Positions 33,440 to 43,064 are shown, counted from the first letter of the stretch. The stretch is DNA of 64,000 nucleotides from Pelagibius sp050043265 (GCA_050043265.1 JBHJIR010000010.1:35629-99628), one strand, 5' to 3'. The notes: a model not told the origin generated them from the sequence alone. Numbers and translations: made by a program.

Positions 33440-35173
33440 TCACGACCGGCCCGGACGGCGCTTGGCCCCGGCAAAGACCGGCTGCGGCGCCGGGCGGCCC
33501 AGCAGATAGCCCTGGCCCATGTGCACCCCCAGACTGCGCAGCTTGTCGACCTGGTCGTCCAGTTCCACCATCTCGGCGATGGTCTTGATGTTCAGATCGG
33601 CGCAGAGATCGCAGAGGTTGCGCAGCATCAAGCTGTCGCGGTCGGAGCTCAGCAGCCGGCGGGTATAGGTGCCGTCGATCTTCACGTAATCGACCTCCAG
33701 CGCCCGCAGATACTGGAACGACGCGGCGCCGGCCCCGAAGTCGTCGAGGCACATGGAGAAGCCCAGCCCCTTCATCGCATTGAACACCCGGCTGACCCGC
33801 TCCAGGTCGTGCATGCGCGACGACTCGGTGGCTTCGAACATCAGGCGGCCGGCCAGATTGGACTGCTTGCGCAGCAGGCCCATCAAGGTTTCGACGAAGA
33901 CATCGTTTTGCAGCGACAGGCCGGAAAGGTTGACCGCCAGGTTCACCGGCGTGCTGTCGGCACGTTCGGCCATGAAGGTGATGGCGCGCTTGCAGCAGGC
34001 CAGGTCAAAGTCCTGAATCAGGCCGACGTTCTCGGCAAACACGATGGTCTGGTAGGGCGACTCGCCATGGGCGAAGCGGGTCAGCGCCTCGAAGTGCGAG
34101 GTCTGCCGGGTTTCCAGGTCGACGATGGGCTGGAACGCAAAATCGAACTTGTTGGCGGCAACCACCGTCTTGAAGGCGGTGATGCGGTCCTGGGTTTCCA
34201 TCACCTGCTCGTGGAAGGAAACGGCCAGACTGTTGACCCCGAGGTTTCCGGTGCCCTTGGACGCCATCTTGTTGATGGTATAGACCAGCGCCTGCGCCGC
34301 CTCCTCGCTGGTCAGTTCGTCGACCGAGGCGGCGACGGTGGCCTGTTCGACTTCCAGGCCGCCACCGGCGGGATCGAAAGTGCGGGCCAGTTCGGCCAGC
34401 TGGCGGCGCACCTCGGAGCCGACGTCGGCCCCCGCCTCGTGGACGATGCCGAAGCGATCCTCGGTGATCGCGCCGGCAGCATCGCTATCCACCGAACCGC
34501 TGCGCATGACCGTGCCGGCATCGGCGTAAAAGGCCTGCCAACGGTCGCTGCCCAGACGTTCGCGAAAGCCCGCGGCACCGACAAATTCAATGAAGGTGAT
34601 CTCGACGTCCTGACCGGCTGCGCGGGCCGCCTCCAGGGTTTCCGCCGCCGCCTCTTCGAAGGCCTGGCGGCCGAGCAGGCCGTTGTCGCTGCGTGCCGCC
34701 TGGGCCCGCGCCGCCTTGGCGAGGCCGATGTTGGCCACCGTCAGGGTACAGTAGATGACGTCCTCGTGGTCAGGGATGCGGCAGGCATTGAAAACCACCT
34801 TTAGGGTTTTCGGGGCATGCCGCCTCGGGGGCCGCTTGCCATTGACCGGCACGGGCGCCGGGGTGCGGATCGACACCAGGATCGGGCCGCAGCGCTTGCC
34901 CGGCGCCAGGGAGCCGATCTTGGCGACCAGCAGCGGGCGGTCCCCTTCGACGAAGATATCCAGCCAGCCCTGGCCGATGACCGCCTGGGGCGGGCCGCCA
35001 AGCAGCTGGTTGGTCGCCCCCACGGCATAGCGGATCAGGCTGTCGTCGCCGATCTCCAGCAGCAGATCGGAAGCGGCGAAGGCAAAGGCAAGGAAGCGGT
35101 CGCGCTGTTCGCGCAACTGCTCGGCCTCGCTCAGAACCACGTCGACTTCGCGCTTTTCCGTCACCTGCGCCAT
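33440..35173 (-). CDS. EAL-domain protein with PAS-like N terminus
   Basis: A 577-residue probable c-di-GMP phosphodiesterase. A PAS-like region (about 20-120) includes LIRYAVGATNQLLGGPPQAVIG. The middle (about 170-290) has a faint GGDEF-like fold (ITEDRFGIVHEAGAD) but no GG(D/E)EF active loop. The C-terminal EAL domain (about 325-570) keeps the catalytic set: EALTR, NLSGLS, FEATES, DDFGAGAAS, VKIDG and AEMVE. It is therefore likely active, though EAL is written SHFEALTRF with a non-standard neighbour. No membrane segment is visible. It stands alone. Confidence 0.88.
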   Translation of the reverse strand: MAQVTEKREVDVVLSEAEQLREQRDRFLAFAFAASDLLLEIGDDSLIRYAVGATNQLLGGPPQAVIGQGWLDIFVEGDRPLLVAKIGSLAPGKRCGPILVSIRTPAPVPVNGKRPPRRHAPKTLKVVFNACRIPDHEDVIYCTLTVANIGLAKAARAQAARSDNGLLGRQAFEEAAAETLEAARAAGQDVEITFIEFVGAAGFRERLGSDRWQAFYADAGTVMRSGSVDSDAAGAITEDRFGIVHEAGADVGSEVRRQLAELARTFDPAGGGLEVEQATVAASVDELTSEEAAQALVYTINKMASKGTGNLGVNSLAVSFHEQVMETQDRITAFKTVVAANKFDFAFQPIVDLETRQTSHFEALTRFAHGESPYQTIVFAENVGLIQDFDLACCKRAITFMAERADSTPVNLAVNLSGLSLQNDVFVETLMGLLRKQSNLAGRLMFEATESSRMHDLERVSRVFNAMKGLGFSMCLDDFGAGAASFQYLRALEVDYVKIDGTYTRRLLSSDRDSLMLRNLCDLCADLNIKTIAEMVELDDQVDKLRSLGVHMGQGYLLGRPAPQPVFAGAKRRPGRS

Positions 35174-35377
35174 GCGTGCCTTTCCGTGATCTGCCGCGGC
35201 CCTCTCAATGATCGAAGAATGAGGTGATCGAGGAAAGCGTGCGGAATCATTGAGAATTCTATCGCAGGAACCCTTAGGGCTTGCTTAAGAGGAAACCCGC
35301 CGGAAAGCTTCCGTTAACCGCGTTTCTCCTGACAAACCCTCAAAAAATCAAACCTCTTTCCGTTAAGCTTTGCCCGC

Positions 35378-36175
35378 TTACGCTTCCTCGCGGGTCGAGA
35401 CGAACCGCAGGCGGTCGCCGCGCAGTTCCACCGCGGTGAGCCGCCCGCTGGCGAACACGCCGCTGTCGACCCCAATGCGGTGGGCCAGCGCCGTCGGTCC
35501 TTCCGGCGTGTGACCGTGCACCACGGTCACCGGATGGGGCCAATGATGGCCGCTGAGGAAAGGCTCCCGGATCCACAGCAGGTCGCGTTCGGTCTGGTCC
35601 TCTAGGGACCGTTCCGGGTTAAGCCCGGCGTGCACGAAGACATAGTCGCCGATGCGGTGGCGCAGCGCGAGGCCCTGGAGAAAGGCGAGGCGCTCAGGCC
35701 CCAGGCTCTCGCAGAGCGCCGCTGCCAGCTCGGCGGGCTCCTCGATGCGCGCGTCGGGCGCCAGGGACTTCAGGGGCTCCTCGCCGCCGAAACGCCACCA
35801 GTTGAGCAGCTGCGGCAGGCTCAAGTCCTCACCGGTCGCCGCCTCGATCAGGTAGATCTCGTGATTGCCGACCAGACGGATCTCCTCGACACCGGGCAGG
35901 CCGAGTCCGGCAGCCACCAGGTCGAGGGTTTGCAGCGGCTGCCAGCCGCGATCGATGTAGTCGCCCAGCCACACCACGGAAACCGCCCCGGCCTGCTGCG
36001 CATCGCCCAGTTCCAGCGCGATGATGCCGGCGATGCGCTCGTGCAGCGTCCAGAGGTGGTCGGCATGGGCGTGCACGTCGCCGATGGCGAAAACCGAGCG
36101 CGCCCCAGGCAGCGGGCGCGGCGCGCGCTGCCAGGGCGTGGTTTCGGCGACAATGCGCGGCAGGGGACGCGGCAT
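35378..36175 (-). CDS. PPP-family serine/threonine-type phosphatase
   Basis: A 265-residue calcineurin-like metallophosphoesterase of the PPP type. All five metal-binding motifs appear in order: GDVHAHADHL, GDYIDRGWQ, GNHEIYLIE, HAGLNPE and HGHTPEG, followed by RIGVDSGVFASG. The GDVHA variant of GDxHG is typical of bacterial ApaH/PrpE-like enzymes. Substrate may be phosphoprotein or a dinucleoside polyphosphate. It starts at ATG 36175. Confidence 0.92.
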   Translation of the reverse strand: MPRPLPRIVAETTPWQRAPRPLPGARSVFAIGDVHAHADHLWTLHERIAGIIALELGDAQQAGAVSVVWLGDYIDRGWQPLQTLDLVAAGLGLPGVEEIRLVGNHEIYLIEAATGEDLSLPQLLNWWRFGGEEPLKSLAPDARIEEPAELAAALCESLGPERLAFLQGLALRHRIGDYVFVHAGLNPERSLEDQTERDLLWIREPFLSGHHWPHPVTVVHGHTPEGPTALAHRIGVDSGVFASGRLTAVELRGDRLRFVSTREEA

Positions 36176-36356
36176 GGACTCTCCAGCGGAAAACAGGCCC
36201 TGAGTGTAACCGAGCCGGCCCGCAAGAGAAACGCAGCAAGAAAACGGCCGGCACCGCGGTGACGGTGCCGGCCGGCAAGTGACAGGCTTAGGCCCAATGG
36301 GAGGCTTTCAGAGAACGCCTGGTCCCCACGGACGATCCGCCGGGACCCCGGCAGGC

Positions 36357-37675
36357 TCAGTCCGTGTAAACGGCAGTATCCGCCTTCACGGCACCGCCGA
36401 CCAATAGCACCTTGGTCGCATCGCCGGTGATGCCGAAGTCGTTGTCGTTGATCAGCGCCAGGCTGCCGTTGCCCAGAATGGCAATGCCTTCCAGCTTCAC
36501 CGGCGCGTCCGGAAAGTCGCGCGCCGTGTCGAAGCGCAGCGTCTTGGTCAGCGCCGTGACGCCGGTGCCGGAAGATCGTTGCTGAGCTCCAGGCTGGGGC
36601 TGGTCGCGGCGTCGTCCCACGGGCTGCCCAGGATGTTGGTCGCGCCGGCGAGCGAGACCTCGTGCAGCTTGGTCGTCGCGTCGGTGCGCTCCAGCACCAG
36701 CAGGCGGTCGAGGCCGATGGCCGCAACCTCAGAGACACGGGGCGCATTCTGCTTATCGGAAGGATCGAGCGCGAAGCTCTGCGGGTCGTCCAACTGGTAG
36801 ACATACTCGCCGACCAACTTGCCGCTTTCGCGCTCCATCTTGAACAGGCGGGTGTTCTTGGCCTGGGCGTAAGCTTTCGAGTTCGGATTATCGAGCGGGT
36901 TCTGCAGCATGAAGTAGAGGAACTTCTCATCCGGCGACACCGCCATGGATTCGATGCCGCGGTTGCCGTGCCGCTTGGACAGGATGGCCGGCAGGCCGCC
37001 GACGATCTCGGTATCGGCGTCCTTGTAGTCGGCGACGGCGTCGGCCGGCACGATGCGCTTCACGATGCGCCCGTCGGCGGCGACATGCAGCACCGAAGGA
37101 CCCATCTCCTCGCCGATCCAGAAGCTGCCGTCGGACAGCTTCACCAGGCCCTCGGCGTCGATGGTGTTGGGATCGTAGGCCAGCTTGTTGCCTTGCGCAT
37201 CGAGACCCTGATCGGTCGAGGCGGCAGTCTGCGGATTCAGCAGCCCGGTGACGGCCAGGCCCGAGGCGGTCTTCAGGGAGATCACGTCCTTCACCGCGAA
37301 GGTGCCGGAGGCCGGGTCGAGTTCCAGGCGGTAGATCGACGGGGTGTAGTCCGGCGTGGGGTAGAAACGCGCGCCCTTCACGTCCTTGCACAGCGCCTGG
37401 CTTTCCGCGCCCATGATCTTCTTGGCGGCCTTGCAGGTGAAGTTCGGCCCGCGGTCGGAAGCCGTGTAGATCACGTTGGCCGGGTCGCCCGGGTGGCGGA
37501 AGGCGGCCGAGCCGATGCCCACGGAAAAAGCCGAGGTCTTGCCGCCGGGATAAGTCACCGTCCGCCAGGTGGTCAGCGGATCGTCGGTCGTGAGCAGTTT
37601 CATGTCCATGGCAAAAGCAGCGGTGGCCGGGCTCAGGGCAATCAGCCCCGCCAGCACAAGCGCGCGTCGGTTCAT
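36357..37675 (-). pseudogene. Phytase-like esterase, frameshifted near its 3' end
   Basis: A secreted beta-propeller protein of the "esterase-like activity of phytase" family. It starts at ATG 37675 with GGGGGACACC and a signal peptide (MNRRALVLAGLIALSPATAAFA). The main frame runs through EGLVKLSDGSFWIGEEMGPS and NRGIESMAVSPDEKFLYFMLQNPL to LSNDL, then hits a TGA at 36548 after nine aberrant residues. The family-typical end (TKTLRFDTARDFPDAPVKLEGIAIL, then NDNDFGITGDAT) continues in the next frame to 36357. One missing base near 36575-36580 explains both. It may be a real mutation or a sequence error. Confidence 0.8.
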
Positions 37676-37837
37676 CGTGGTGTCCCCCAAAAGAAGCGCA
37701 GAGAAAATCGGCGCGGAAGGACTCCGCGCGGCGACAAGGCTAGAACAGGGGGATGTCTCGCGTGTGACGTTTAAGAGAACGATTTGTGACGACCCCTCTC
37801 CGGCCGGCACGCAACCGGACGGAGAGGGACGCCCGCC

Positions 37838-38155
37838 TTACTGAGCCGCCTTGACCGCCGGCGTACCGCCGGCACCCGGGGCAACCAGCTTCGTCATGTT
37901 GCCGCCGGAACTCGGCTGCGACGAGGTCGCGCAGTGGCAGACATTGATGCCCGCGTCGCAGGTGTGCGGAAGGTTGCCGGTGGTTACGTTGCAGGCCGAC
38001 TTGGCATCCGCCAAGGTGGCACCGCCACAGACCCACTTGCCCTTACGGAGCATGCAGGTCGAGGCATCGGCGGGGTTGGGGGCCAGCATCACACAAACGG
38101 CCACAGCCGACATCGATGTGAGGATACCGGTGAAAACAATGCTTTTGAGGTTCAT
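37838..38155 (-). CDS. Small secreted cysteine-rich protein
   Basis: A 105-residue protein I do not recognise. Residues 1-31 form a signal peptide (basic MNLKS, then IVFTGILTSMSAVAVCVML, cleavage near PADAS). The mature part has six cysteines in CMLRKGKWVCGG, SACNVTTG, HTCDAGINVCHC, then a Ser/Gly/Pro-rich, cysteine-free tail. Paired disulfides in the periplasm or outside the cell are likely. No neighbour hints at its role. Confidence 0.65.
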   Translation of the reverse strand: MNLKSIVFTGILTSMSAVAVCVMLAPNPADASTCMLRKGKWVCGGATLADAKSACNVTTGNLPHTCDAGINVCHCATSSQPSSGGNMTKLVAPGAGGTPAVKAAQ

Positions 38156-38439
38156 AGCGAAGTCTGCCTCGAGAAATGGATGGAAAATATAGTTCGGTTA
38201 ACTTGCACATCCGTCGCGCGGGGGAGGCTGGCGGTTCAAAAGTTCGCGGCGGAAAACTTGTCCGGCCGCAACCGGCACCTACCGCTCCGGGCTCACCGGA
38301 CCTTGCCGGTCACCTGCCGGCAGCGGCGCCGATGTAGAAGCGCGTGACGCAGAGGGGGATACAGGCAGCCGCGCCCGCCGGGAACCCGCGAACCTACACA
38401 AGCTCATTGCAGTTTTGCAGCAAGCACGCCGCGGCGAGA

Positions 38440-39576
38440 CTAGGGAGAAAGACCAGGGACAAGAGCGGTCCCGACCGCCGTGCCGATTTCTTCAGCAACC
38501 TGCGCATCTGCCATGTCGGTGGTGTTCATGAAGACCGATACATAGCCGTTCTTCCAGACGATGATCGTGGCATCGGCGAAGAAGTCATCCGACCGGCAGG
38601 CGTGGGACCCGTGGAGACGCACGCCACGCGCGCCGGCGACACTGGCGCGCAGTCCGGACACGTAGGGCCCTGAACATCCGTTCTGCAAATCGGTCAAGGC
38701 GTCTGCGAGAATTCGCTCGGCACTACGGCCTTCCGCGAAAGCTTCCCAGTAAAAGCCCGTCAGCAGTTCGCCCGCGCCGTAGATGTAATCAATGTCGAGC
38801 GAGGCATCCACCTCTGCCGCCGGCCTCACCCAGAATTCCACCCCAACGACCCGCTCCAAAAGCCCGCTGAGCTGGTCGAGCTGCATGCTGGGGCGGCGCC
38901 GCATCGCAGTCTCCGGTTCATTCCGTGAAGAAGTCGGGGGTGGCGTTTGGGGTGAGGTCTGGGGCGCCGGGGCCGCGGCGAAAGGATTGGCGCTGCCTGA
39001 GAAAGGATTGCGTTGAGCCTGCAGCACGGTACCGCTGTGGTCGCGGAAGCATTGCTCAAGCCGGTCAAGCGCCCGGGCGCTGTCATCGAGGACAAAGCTG
39101 AAGCGCTGAACCTCTGTCACCACGCTCAGCCGGTGGCCGCGTCTGAGGGCGTCCCAGGCCCGTAGATCCTGTCCCAGATCGACGACAACGGAATGAAGCA
39201 CCGCGCGACCTTCGACCCGTTGCGACCACAGTCGGTCGACGCTGACCGTCATGGGATAGCTGTCGTACTGGCCCAACTGCCAGCGGGGGTCATTCAGAAA
39301 GAAGGCGAGGCCATCGCCCTTGCGCAGAAAGGTGAGCGCCACGCCGTTGTCGAATTCGGCGGAGATGAGGCAAAGGCTGAAGTCGCGCCCGTCATCGCTG
39401 TACTGGGCATAACCCGCCCAATGACCCACGTCGAATCGTTCGCCGACCTCCGCGGCGGTGGCTCGACCGCTGGGCAGAACCACTAGGAGCCCGACAATGA
39501 CTATTAGGGTCATGACAAGGGTCGCAAAGCGGCCCCACGAAGGGAAACGGCCCCAGGAGGGGAAACTGTACGACAT
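38440..39576 (-). CDS. Secreted/anchored protein of unknown function
   Basis: A 378-residue protein with no family I recognise. The N terminus carries a tandem PSWGRF duplication (residues 5-16) before a hydrophobic segment (LVMTLIVIVGLLVVLPS) that acts as signal peptide or anchor. Two halves are joined by a Pro/Ser-rich linker (about 190-225, PQTSPQTPPPTSS). The first half contains the FSLCLISAEFDNGVAL segment and the second GVEFWVRPAAEVDAS and YIYGAGELLTGFYWE. Three or four cysteines could form disulfides. Codon use is like its neighbours. Confidence 0.6.
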   Translation of the reverse strand: MSYSFPSWGRFPSWGRFATLVMTLIVIVGLLVVLPSGRATAAEVGERFDVGHWAGYAQYSDDGRDFSLCLISAEFDNGVALTFLRKGDGLAFFLNDPRWQLGQYDSYPMTVSVDRLWSQRVEGRAVLHSVVVDLGQDLRAWDALRRGHRLSVVTEVQRFSFVLDDSARALDRLEQCFRDHSGTVLQAQRNPFSGSANPFAAAPAPQTSPQTPPPTSSRNEPETAMRRRPSMQLDQLSGLLERVVGVEFWVRPAAEVDASLDIDYIYGAGELLTGFYWEAFAEGRSAERILADALTDLQNGCSGPYVSGLRASVAGARGVRLHGSHACRSDDFFADATIIVWKNGYVSVFMNTTDMADAQVAEEIGTAVGTALVPGLSP

Positions 39577-39765
39577 CGGCGGTCGCCCCCGGCAGTGCTG
39601 TATTTTCTACCTGGAAGGTAATCTAATACATCATTCTCAACCGGTCGAGTCGTTTGTTCTTTTTATGTTCTATCCAGTGCCGCGCGAAATGTCGATGAGG
39701 TCTGTTCAGGATTGAATTGGGTCCGATTGAGTCGGGCCGTGTGCAGGGCTGCCAGCGGCCGTAGC

Positions 39766-40593
39766 CTAACGGCTGCGCGTCGGCACCGAACGCCCCAGGC
39801 TGGAACCGTAGTCCGCCGGCTCCTGCCGCCCCCACAGATTCGATCGCGCCTCGGCAGCGCTGCGTGGCCAGTTGAGCAGCGGACGTCCGAACTTCTGGAA
39901 CCAGCGGCGCGAACGACCGGGAAGTTTCGCGGCGACACAGCGGGAAAGGGTCATAGGGTCGCTTGCCGCCGCCGGCACCGGGCAGGGCGCCGGCACACGG
40001 CCGAAAGCACCGATCCAATTCGCTTTGGCCTTCAGATAGCGCTCTCCGAGTTGTACCGCCTGCGCCTGGGCGATCAGCGGGCGGGCAAGCGTCAGAACCT
40101 CTTCCACCTCTTCAATGTGACGGTCGATCAGCCGCGCAAAGCGGTCGATCCCCTCGCGCCATTCATCGCTGTCGGGCGTCAGAGCAGAGATTTCGCCAAT
40201 CAGCACGGCAGTATCGTCGTGCCTACGCACGGCCCGCCGCGACATCTCCTGGTCACCGCTCAAGGTAAGCACGGCGGCGTAGAAAGTGTGCTCCTCGGCG
40301 GCGGCCTGGGCCTCCGCTTCGTCGCACAGCAGGTCGAACAACCGTGCGCCGTTACGCCCGCCCGCCGGCATCGCCAGGATGCTTGCCGCCAGATGGCGCT
40401 GCCTGCTGTGACCTGCTTTTAAGTGGCCGAAGATCGTCACTGTGAGTCGCACCCAATTGCCCAAGGATCGGAACCTAGATGCAACGCTGCCGACTTTCGC
40501 CGGTTCCCCCTGCCGCAACGATTGGCAGTTCCTGGTTGCCTGAAGGGAGGAGATCACGACGCGGATGTCAGTGTCGGTGAGTTTTCTCACCAT
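39766..40593 (-). CDS. Hemerythrin-like (HHE) domain protein, degenerate
   Basis: A 275-residue protein. The middle (about 65-170) reads like the HHE cation-binding four-helix bundle: RLFDLLCDEAEAQAAAEEHTFYAAVL, then RHDDTAVLIGEIS and LIDRHIEEVEEVL. The usual AHAAAEE is AQAAAEEH, so one iron ligand may be moved or lost and a diiron site is doubtful. The C-terminal third is basic and resembles nothing I know. It is flanked by secreted and redox proteins. The start at ATG 40593 is the first in frame. Confidence 0.5.
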   Translation of the reverse strand: MVRKLTDTDIRVVISSLQATRNCQSLRQGEPAKVGSVASRFRSLGNWVRLTVTIFGHLKAGHSRQRHLAASILAMPAGGRNGARLFDLLCDEAEAQAAAEEHTFYAAVLTLSGDQEMSRRAVRRHDDTAVLIGEISALTPDSDEWREGIDRFARLIDRHIEEVEEVLTLARPLIAQAQAVQLGERYLKAKANWIGAFGRVPAPCPVPAAASDPMTLSRCVAAKLPGRSRRWFQKFGRPLLNWPRSAAEARSNLWGRQEPADYGSSLGRSVPTRSR

Positions 40594-40692
40594 TTATTGG
40601 TTTATTGGTTTTCTTGGGGGATTCGTCCGGCAAGGCCGGTTCCTGGGAGTTATTTTTGGCGCGAAAGGGCCCTGATCGGGATGTCCGCCCAA

Positions 40693-40716
40693 AGGCGCCC
40701 ATTAGCTGGGGCGCCT
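40693..40716 (-). terminator. Terminator overlapping the cytochrome c stop codon
   Basis: On the minus strand AGGCGCCC (40716-40709) pairs with GGGCGCCT (40700-40693), followed by a short TT. The hairpin begins on the stop codon of the cytochrome gene. Confidence 0.5.
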
Positions 40717-41188
40717 ATTGGGACATCTGATCGTGCCGGGCCCGGATCTCCGCCGGCCAGCGGCTCTTGATATAGGACAGCACGGCCCAGATCTCGGCGT
40801 CGCTCAGCTTGCCGTCATAGCCCGGCATGTCGCTTTGGTAGCCGCCGCCGGCCAGCGCCGCCGGGCCATACTTGGTGAGCGCGAAGAGCTGTTCGGCAGG
40901 GTGGTGCCAGGTGTGGCCGGTTTCGTCGTGCGGCGGCGCCGGCAGGCGGCCGTCGGCACGGCGCTGGCGCCAGTCCGGCTGGCCGGCCAGATCGGCGCCG
41001 TGACAACTGGCGCAGTTGGCGGCATATATTTCGCCGCCCCGCGCCACCTTGGCGCGGTCGTGCGGGTCGAGCCCGGCGGCCGCGCCGTTACCGATCCAGA
41101 CATAGGCCGCGGCCGCGCCGAAGGCGAGCAGCAGCGCCAGCCCGGCGACGGTCCAGCTCGGTTTCTTCTTCGTCATATCCCTGCCCAT
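40715..41188 (-). CDS. Membrane-anchored class I cytochrome c
   Basis: A 157-residue electron carrier with one N-terminal membrane segment (VAGLALLLAFGAAAAYVWIG, residues about 13-32) left uncleaved or cleaved as a signal. The heme-attachment motif is NCASCHGADLAG (about residues 54-65), with axial His in CASCH and probable sixth-ligand Met in SDMPGYDGKLSDAEIW. The start may be ATG 41188 or ATG 41176 four codons later; neither has a clear ribosome binding site. It faces the periplasm; the partner oxidase or dehydrogenase is unknown. Confidence 0.85.
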   Translation of the reverse strand: MGRDMTKKKPSWTVAGLALLLAFGAAAAYVWIGNGAAAGLDPHDRAKVARGGEIYAANCASCHGADLAGQPDWRQRRADGRLPAPPHDETGHTWHHPAEQLFALTKYGPAALAGGGYQSDMPGYDGKLSDAEIWAVLSYIKSRWPAEIRARHDQMSQ

Positions 41189-41262
41189 TCGTTCACGAAC
41201 AGGAAACAGGCTGCCCGTTCCAGCAGGGGGAAGGTCAAGCCGCCGAGCCTATCCCCGAACCG

Positions 41263-42330
41263 TCAGGCCAGCGCCTTCAAAATCGCCTCGCCGCAGGCCC
41301 GCGTGTCGGCGCTGCCGCCCAGGTCGCGGGTGCGCGCCGCCGGGGCTTCCAGCACCGTTTCGATGGCCGCTTCCAGCGCCGCCGCCGCCGCGGTCTCGCC
41401 CAGGTGATCCAGCATCAGGGCCGCAGTCCACACGGCGGCCACCGGGTTGGCGACGCCCTGGCCGGCGATATCCGGTGCCGAGCCGTGCACCGGCTCGAAC
41501 AGCGAAGGGAAGTCGCCGGGCGGGTTCAGGTTGGCTGCCGGGGCGATGCCGATGGAACCGGCGATGGCCGGCCCCAGATCGGAAAGGATGTCACCGAAGA
41601 GGTTGGACGCGACCACCACGTCGAACCAGTCCGGGTGCTGCACGAAGTGGGCGGTGAGGATGTCGATGTGATACTGCGCCGTCTTCACGTCCGGATAGCT
41701 GGCCGCCATGGCGGCGAAGCGTTCGTCCCAGTAGGGCATGGTGTGGACGATGCCGTTGGACTTGGTGGCCGAGGTCACGTGCTTGCGCTTCCTCTTTTCG
41801 GCCAGATCGAAGGCGTACTTCATGATGCGGTCGGTGCCGCGGCGGGTGAACACCGAAAGCTGGGAGGCCATTTCCTGATCGGTGCCGCCGTAGGAGCGCC
41901 CGCCGATGTCGGAGTACTCGCCCTCGACGTTCTCGCGCACCACGATGAAATCGATGTCTTCCGGCCCGCGCCCGGCCAGCGGCGAGGTCATGCCGCGCAG
42001 CAGGCGCACCGGGCGCACGTTGGCGTAGAGGTCCAGTTCGCGGCGCAGCGGGATCAGCAGGCCCCAGAGGGAGACGTGGTCGGCCACGCCGGGAAAACCC
42101 ACGGCGCCGAGGTAAAGGGCGTCGAATTCCTTCACCTGGGCGATGCCGTCTTCCGGCATCATCCGCCCGGTCTCGGCATAGCGCTGGCAGGACCAGTCGA
42201 ATTCCTGCCACTCGATCGCGAAACCGTGCTTGCCGGCGACAGCCTCGGCGGCGCGCTGGCCGACCGGGATCACTTCCTTGCCGATGCCGTCGCCGGGAAT
42301 GACCGCGATGCGATACTTTTGCTGGGCCAT
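41263..42330 (-). CDS. Tartrate/D-malate dehydrogenase-type decarboxylating dehydrogenase
   Basis: An NAD- and metal-dependent beta-decarboxylating dehydrogenase of 355 residues, from ATG 42330 (GGGAGG upstream). It belongs to the isocitrate/isopropylmalate family: GDGIGKEVIP, VRENVEGEYSDIGG, and DILTAHFVQHPDWFDVVVASNLFGDILSD. The segment EFDWSCQRYAETGRMMP replaces the leuB-type substrate loop and points to tartrate or D-malate rather than isopropylmalate. It oxidises such an acid to feed pyruvate or oxaloacetate into central metabolism. It is convergent with no gene and lies just upstream of the cytochrome. Confidence 0.87.
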   Translation of the reverse strand: MAQQKYRIAVIPGDGIGKEVIPVGQRAAEAVAGKHGFAIEWQEFDWSCQRYAETGRMMPEDGIAQVKEFDALYLGAVGFPGVADHVSLWGLLIPLRRELDLYANVRPVRLLRGMTSPLAGRGPEDIDFIVVRENVEGEYSDIGGRSYGGTDQEMASQLSVFTRRGTDRIMKYAFDLAEKRKRKHVTSATKSNGIVHTMPYWDERFAAMAASYPDVKTAQYHIDILTAHFVQHPDWFDVVVASNLFGDILSDLGPAIAGSIGIAPAANLNPPGDFPSLFEPVHGSAPDIAGQGVANPVAAVWTAALMLDHLGETAAAAALEAAIETVLEAPAARTRDLGGSADTRACGEAILKALA

Positions 42331-42458
42331 GTGAAACCTCCCCACTGTCTTGATTTGGCGCTCTTCAGTAGGGCAGTCCGCCGCGTTCGGCAAGTCGCCG
42401 CCGGTTGGCAAGCGAGCGCATGGCGTTCATAATTAGACAGCCAATCACGGAGAAGTAG

Positions 42459-42932
42459 TTGCAAAAGTACCTGCCTTATCTGGTGGTTTCAGGGCTCATC
42501 GTGCTGGCGGTCTACATCGTCGTCACCCGACCGGGCCCGCCAGGACTCAGCGATGCCGATCTGGCGGACATTCGGGCACGCGCTGCGGGCATCGTGCCAG
42601 AGGACGCCCACGCGCAAATCGAAGAATGGGCCGCCAAATCGCGTTCAGAGTTGCCGAAGGAACTTTCCTTGGGCCGGGTTCTGTTCGCGTTTGATATCGA
42701 CGGGCTCACCATCAACGAGAGCATCCGTCTGGCCGCAGACGAAAGCGCCGTGGACGTCGTCACCCTCGGCAAATATCTGGACGCGGCTACCGCGGAGGTT
42801 TGCCAGAACCCCAAGTTCAGGCTGTTGCTGGAAGCCGGGGTCGTCTTCATGACGAAATACGAGACAGCCGACGGCAGCTACCTGCGCTACTACCGGCTGA
42901 GCAAGGACAACTGCCGCACCGCCGGCGGCTAG
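42459..42932 (+). CDS. Small anchored protein of unknown function
   Basis: A 157-residue product starting at TTG 42459 with GGAGAAG just upstream. An N-terminal membrane helix (LPYLVVSGLIVLAVYIVVT) is followed by a soluble domain with no recognised motif: KELSLGRVLFAFDIDGLTI, TLGKYLDAATAEVCQNP and a tyrosine-rich end DGSYLRYYRLSKDNC. Two cysteines are present in the soluble part. A strong terminator follows. Confidence 0.6.
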   Translation: MQKYLPYLVVSGLIVLAVYIVVTRPGPPGLSDADLADIRARAAGIVPEDAHAQIEEWAAKSRSELPKELSLGRVLFAFDIDGLTINESIRLAADESAVDVVTLGKYLDAATAEVCQNPKFRLLLEAGVVFMTKYETADGSYLRYYRLSKDNCRTAGG

Positions 42933-42950
42933 GGCCGGTGCCGGAAAAGC

Positions 42951-42980
42951 AAGACCCCCGGCCGCGGGGCCGGGGGTCTT
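42951..42980. terminator. Strong terminator hairpin after the anchored unknown
   Basis: AAGACCCCCGGCC (42951-42963) pairs with GGCCGGGGGTCTT (42968-42980). It lies between a rightward gene and the leftward tRNA-Ala gene, so it may serve both. Confidence 0.8.
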
Positions 42981-42988
42981 GAGAAACT

Positions 42989-43064
<76 letters not shown>

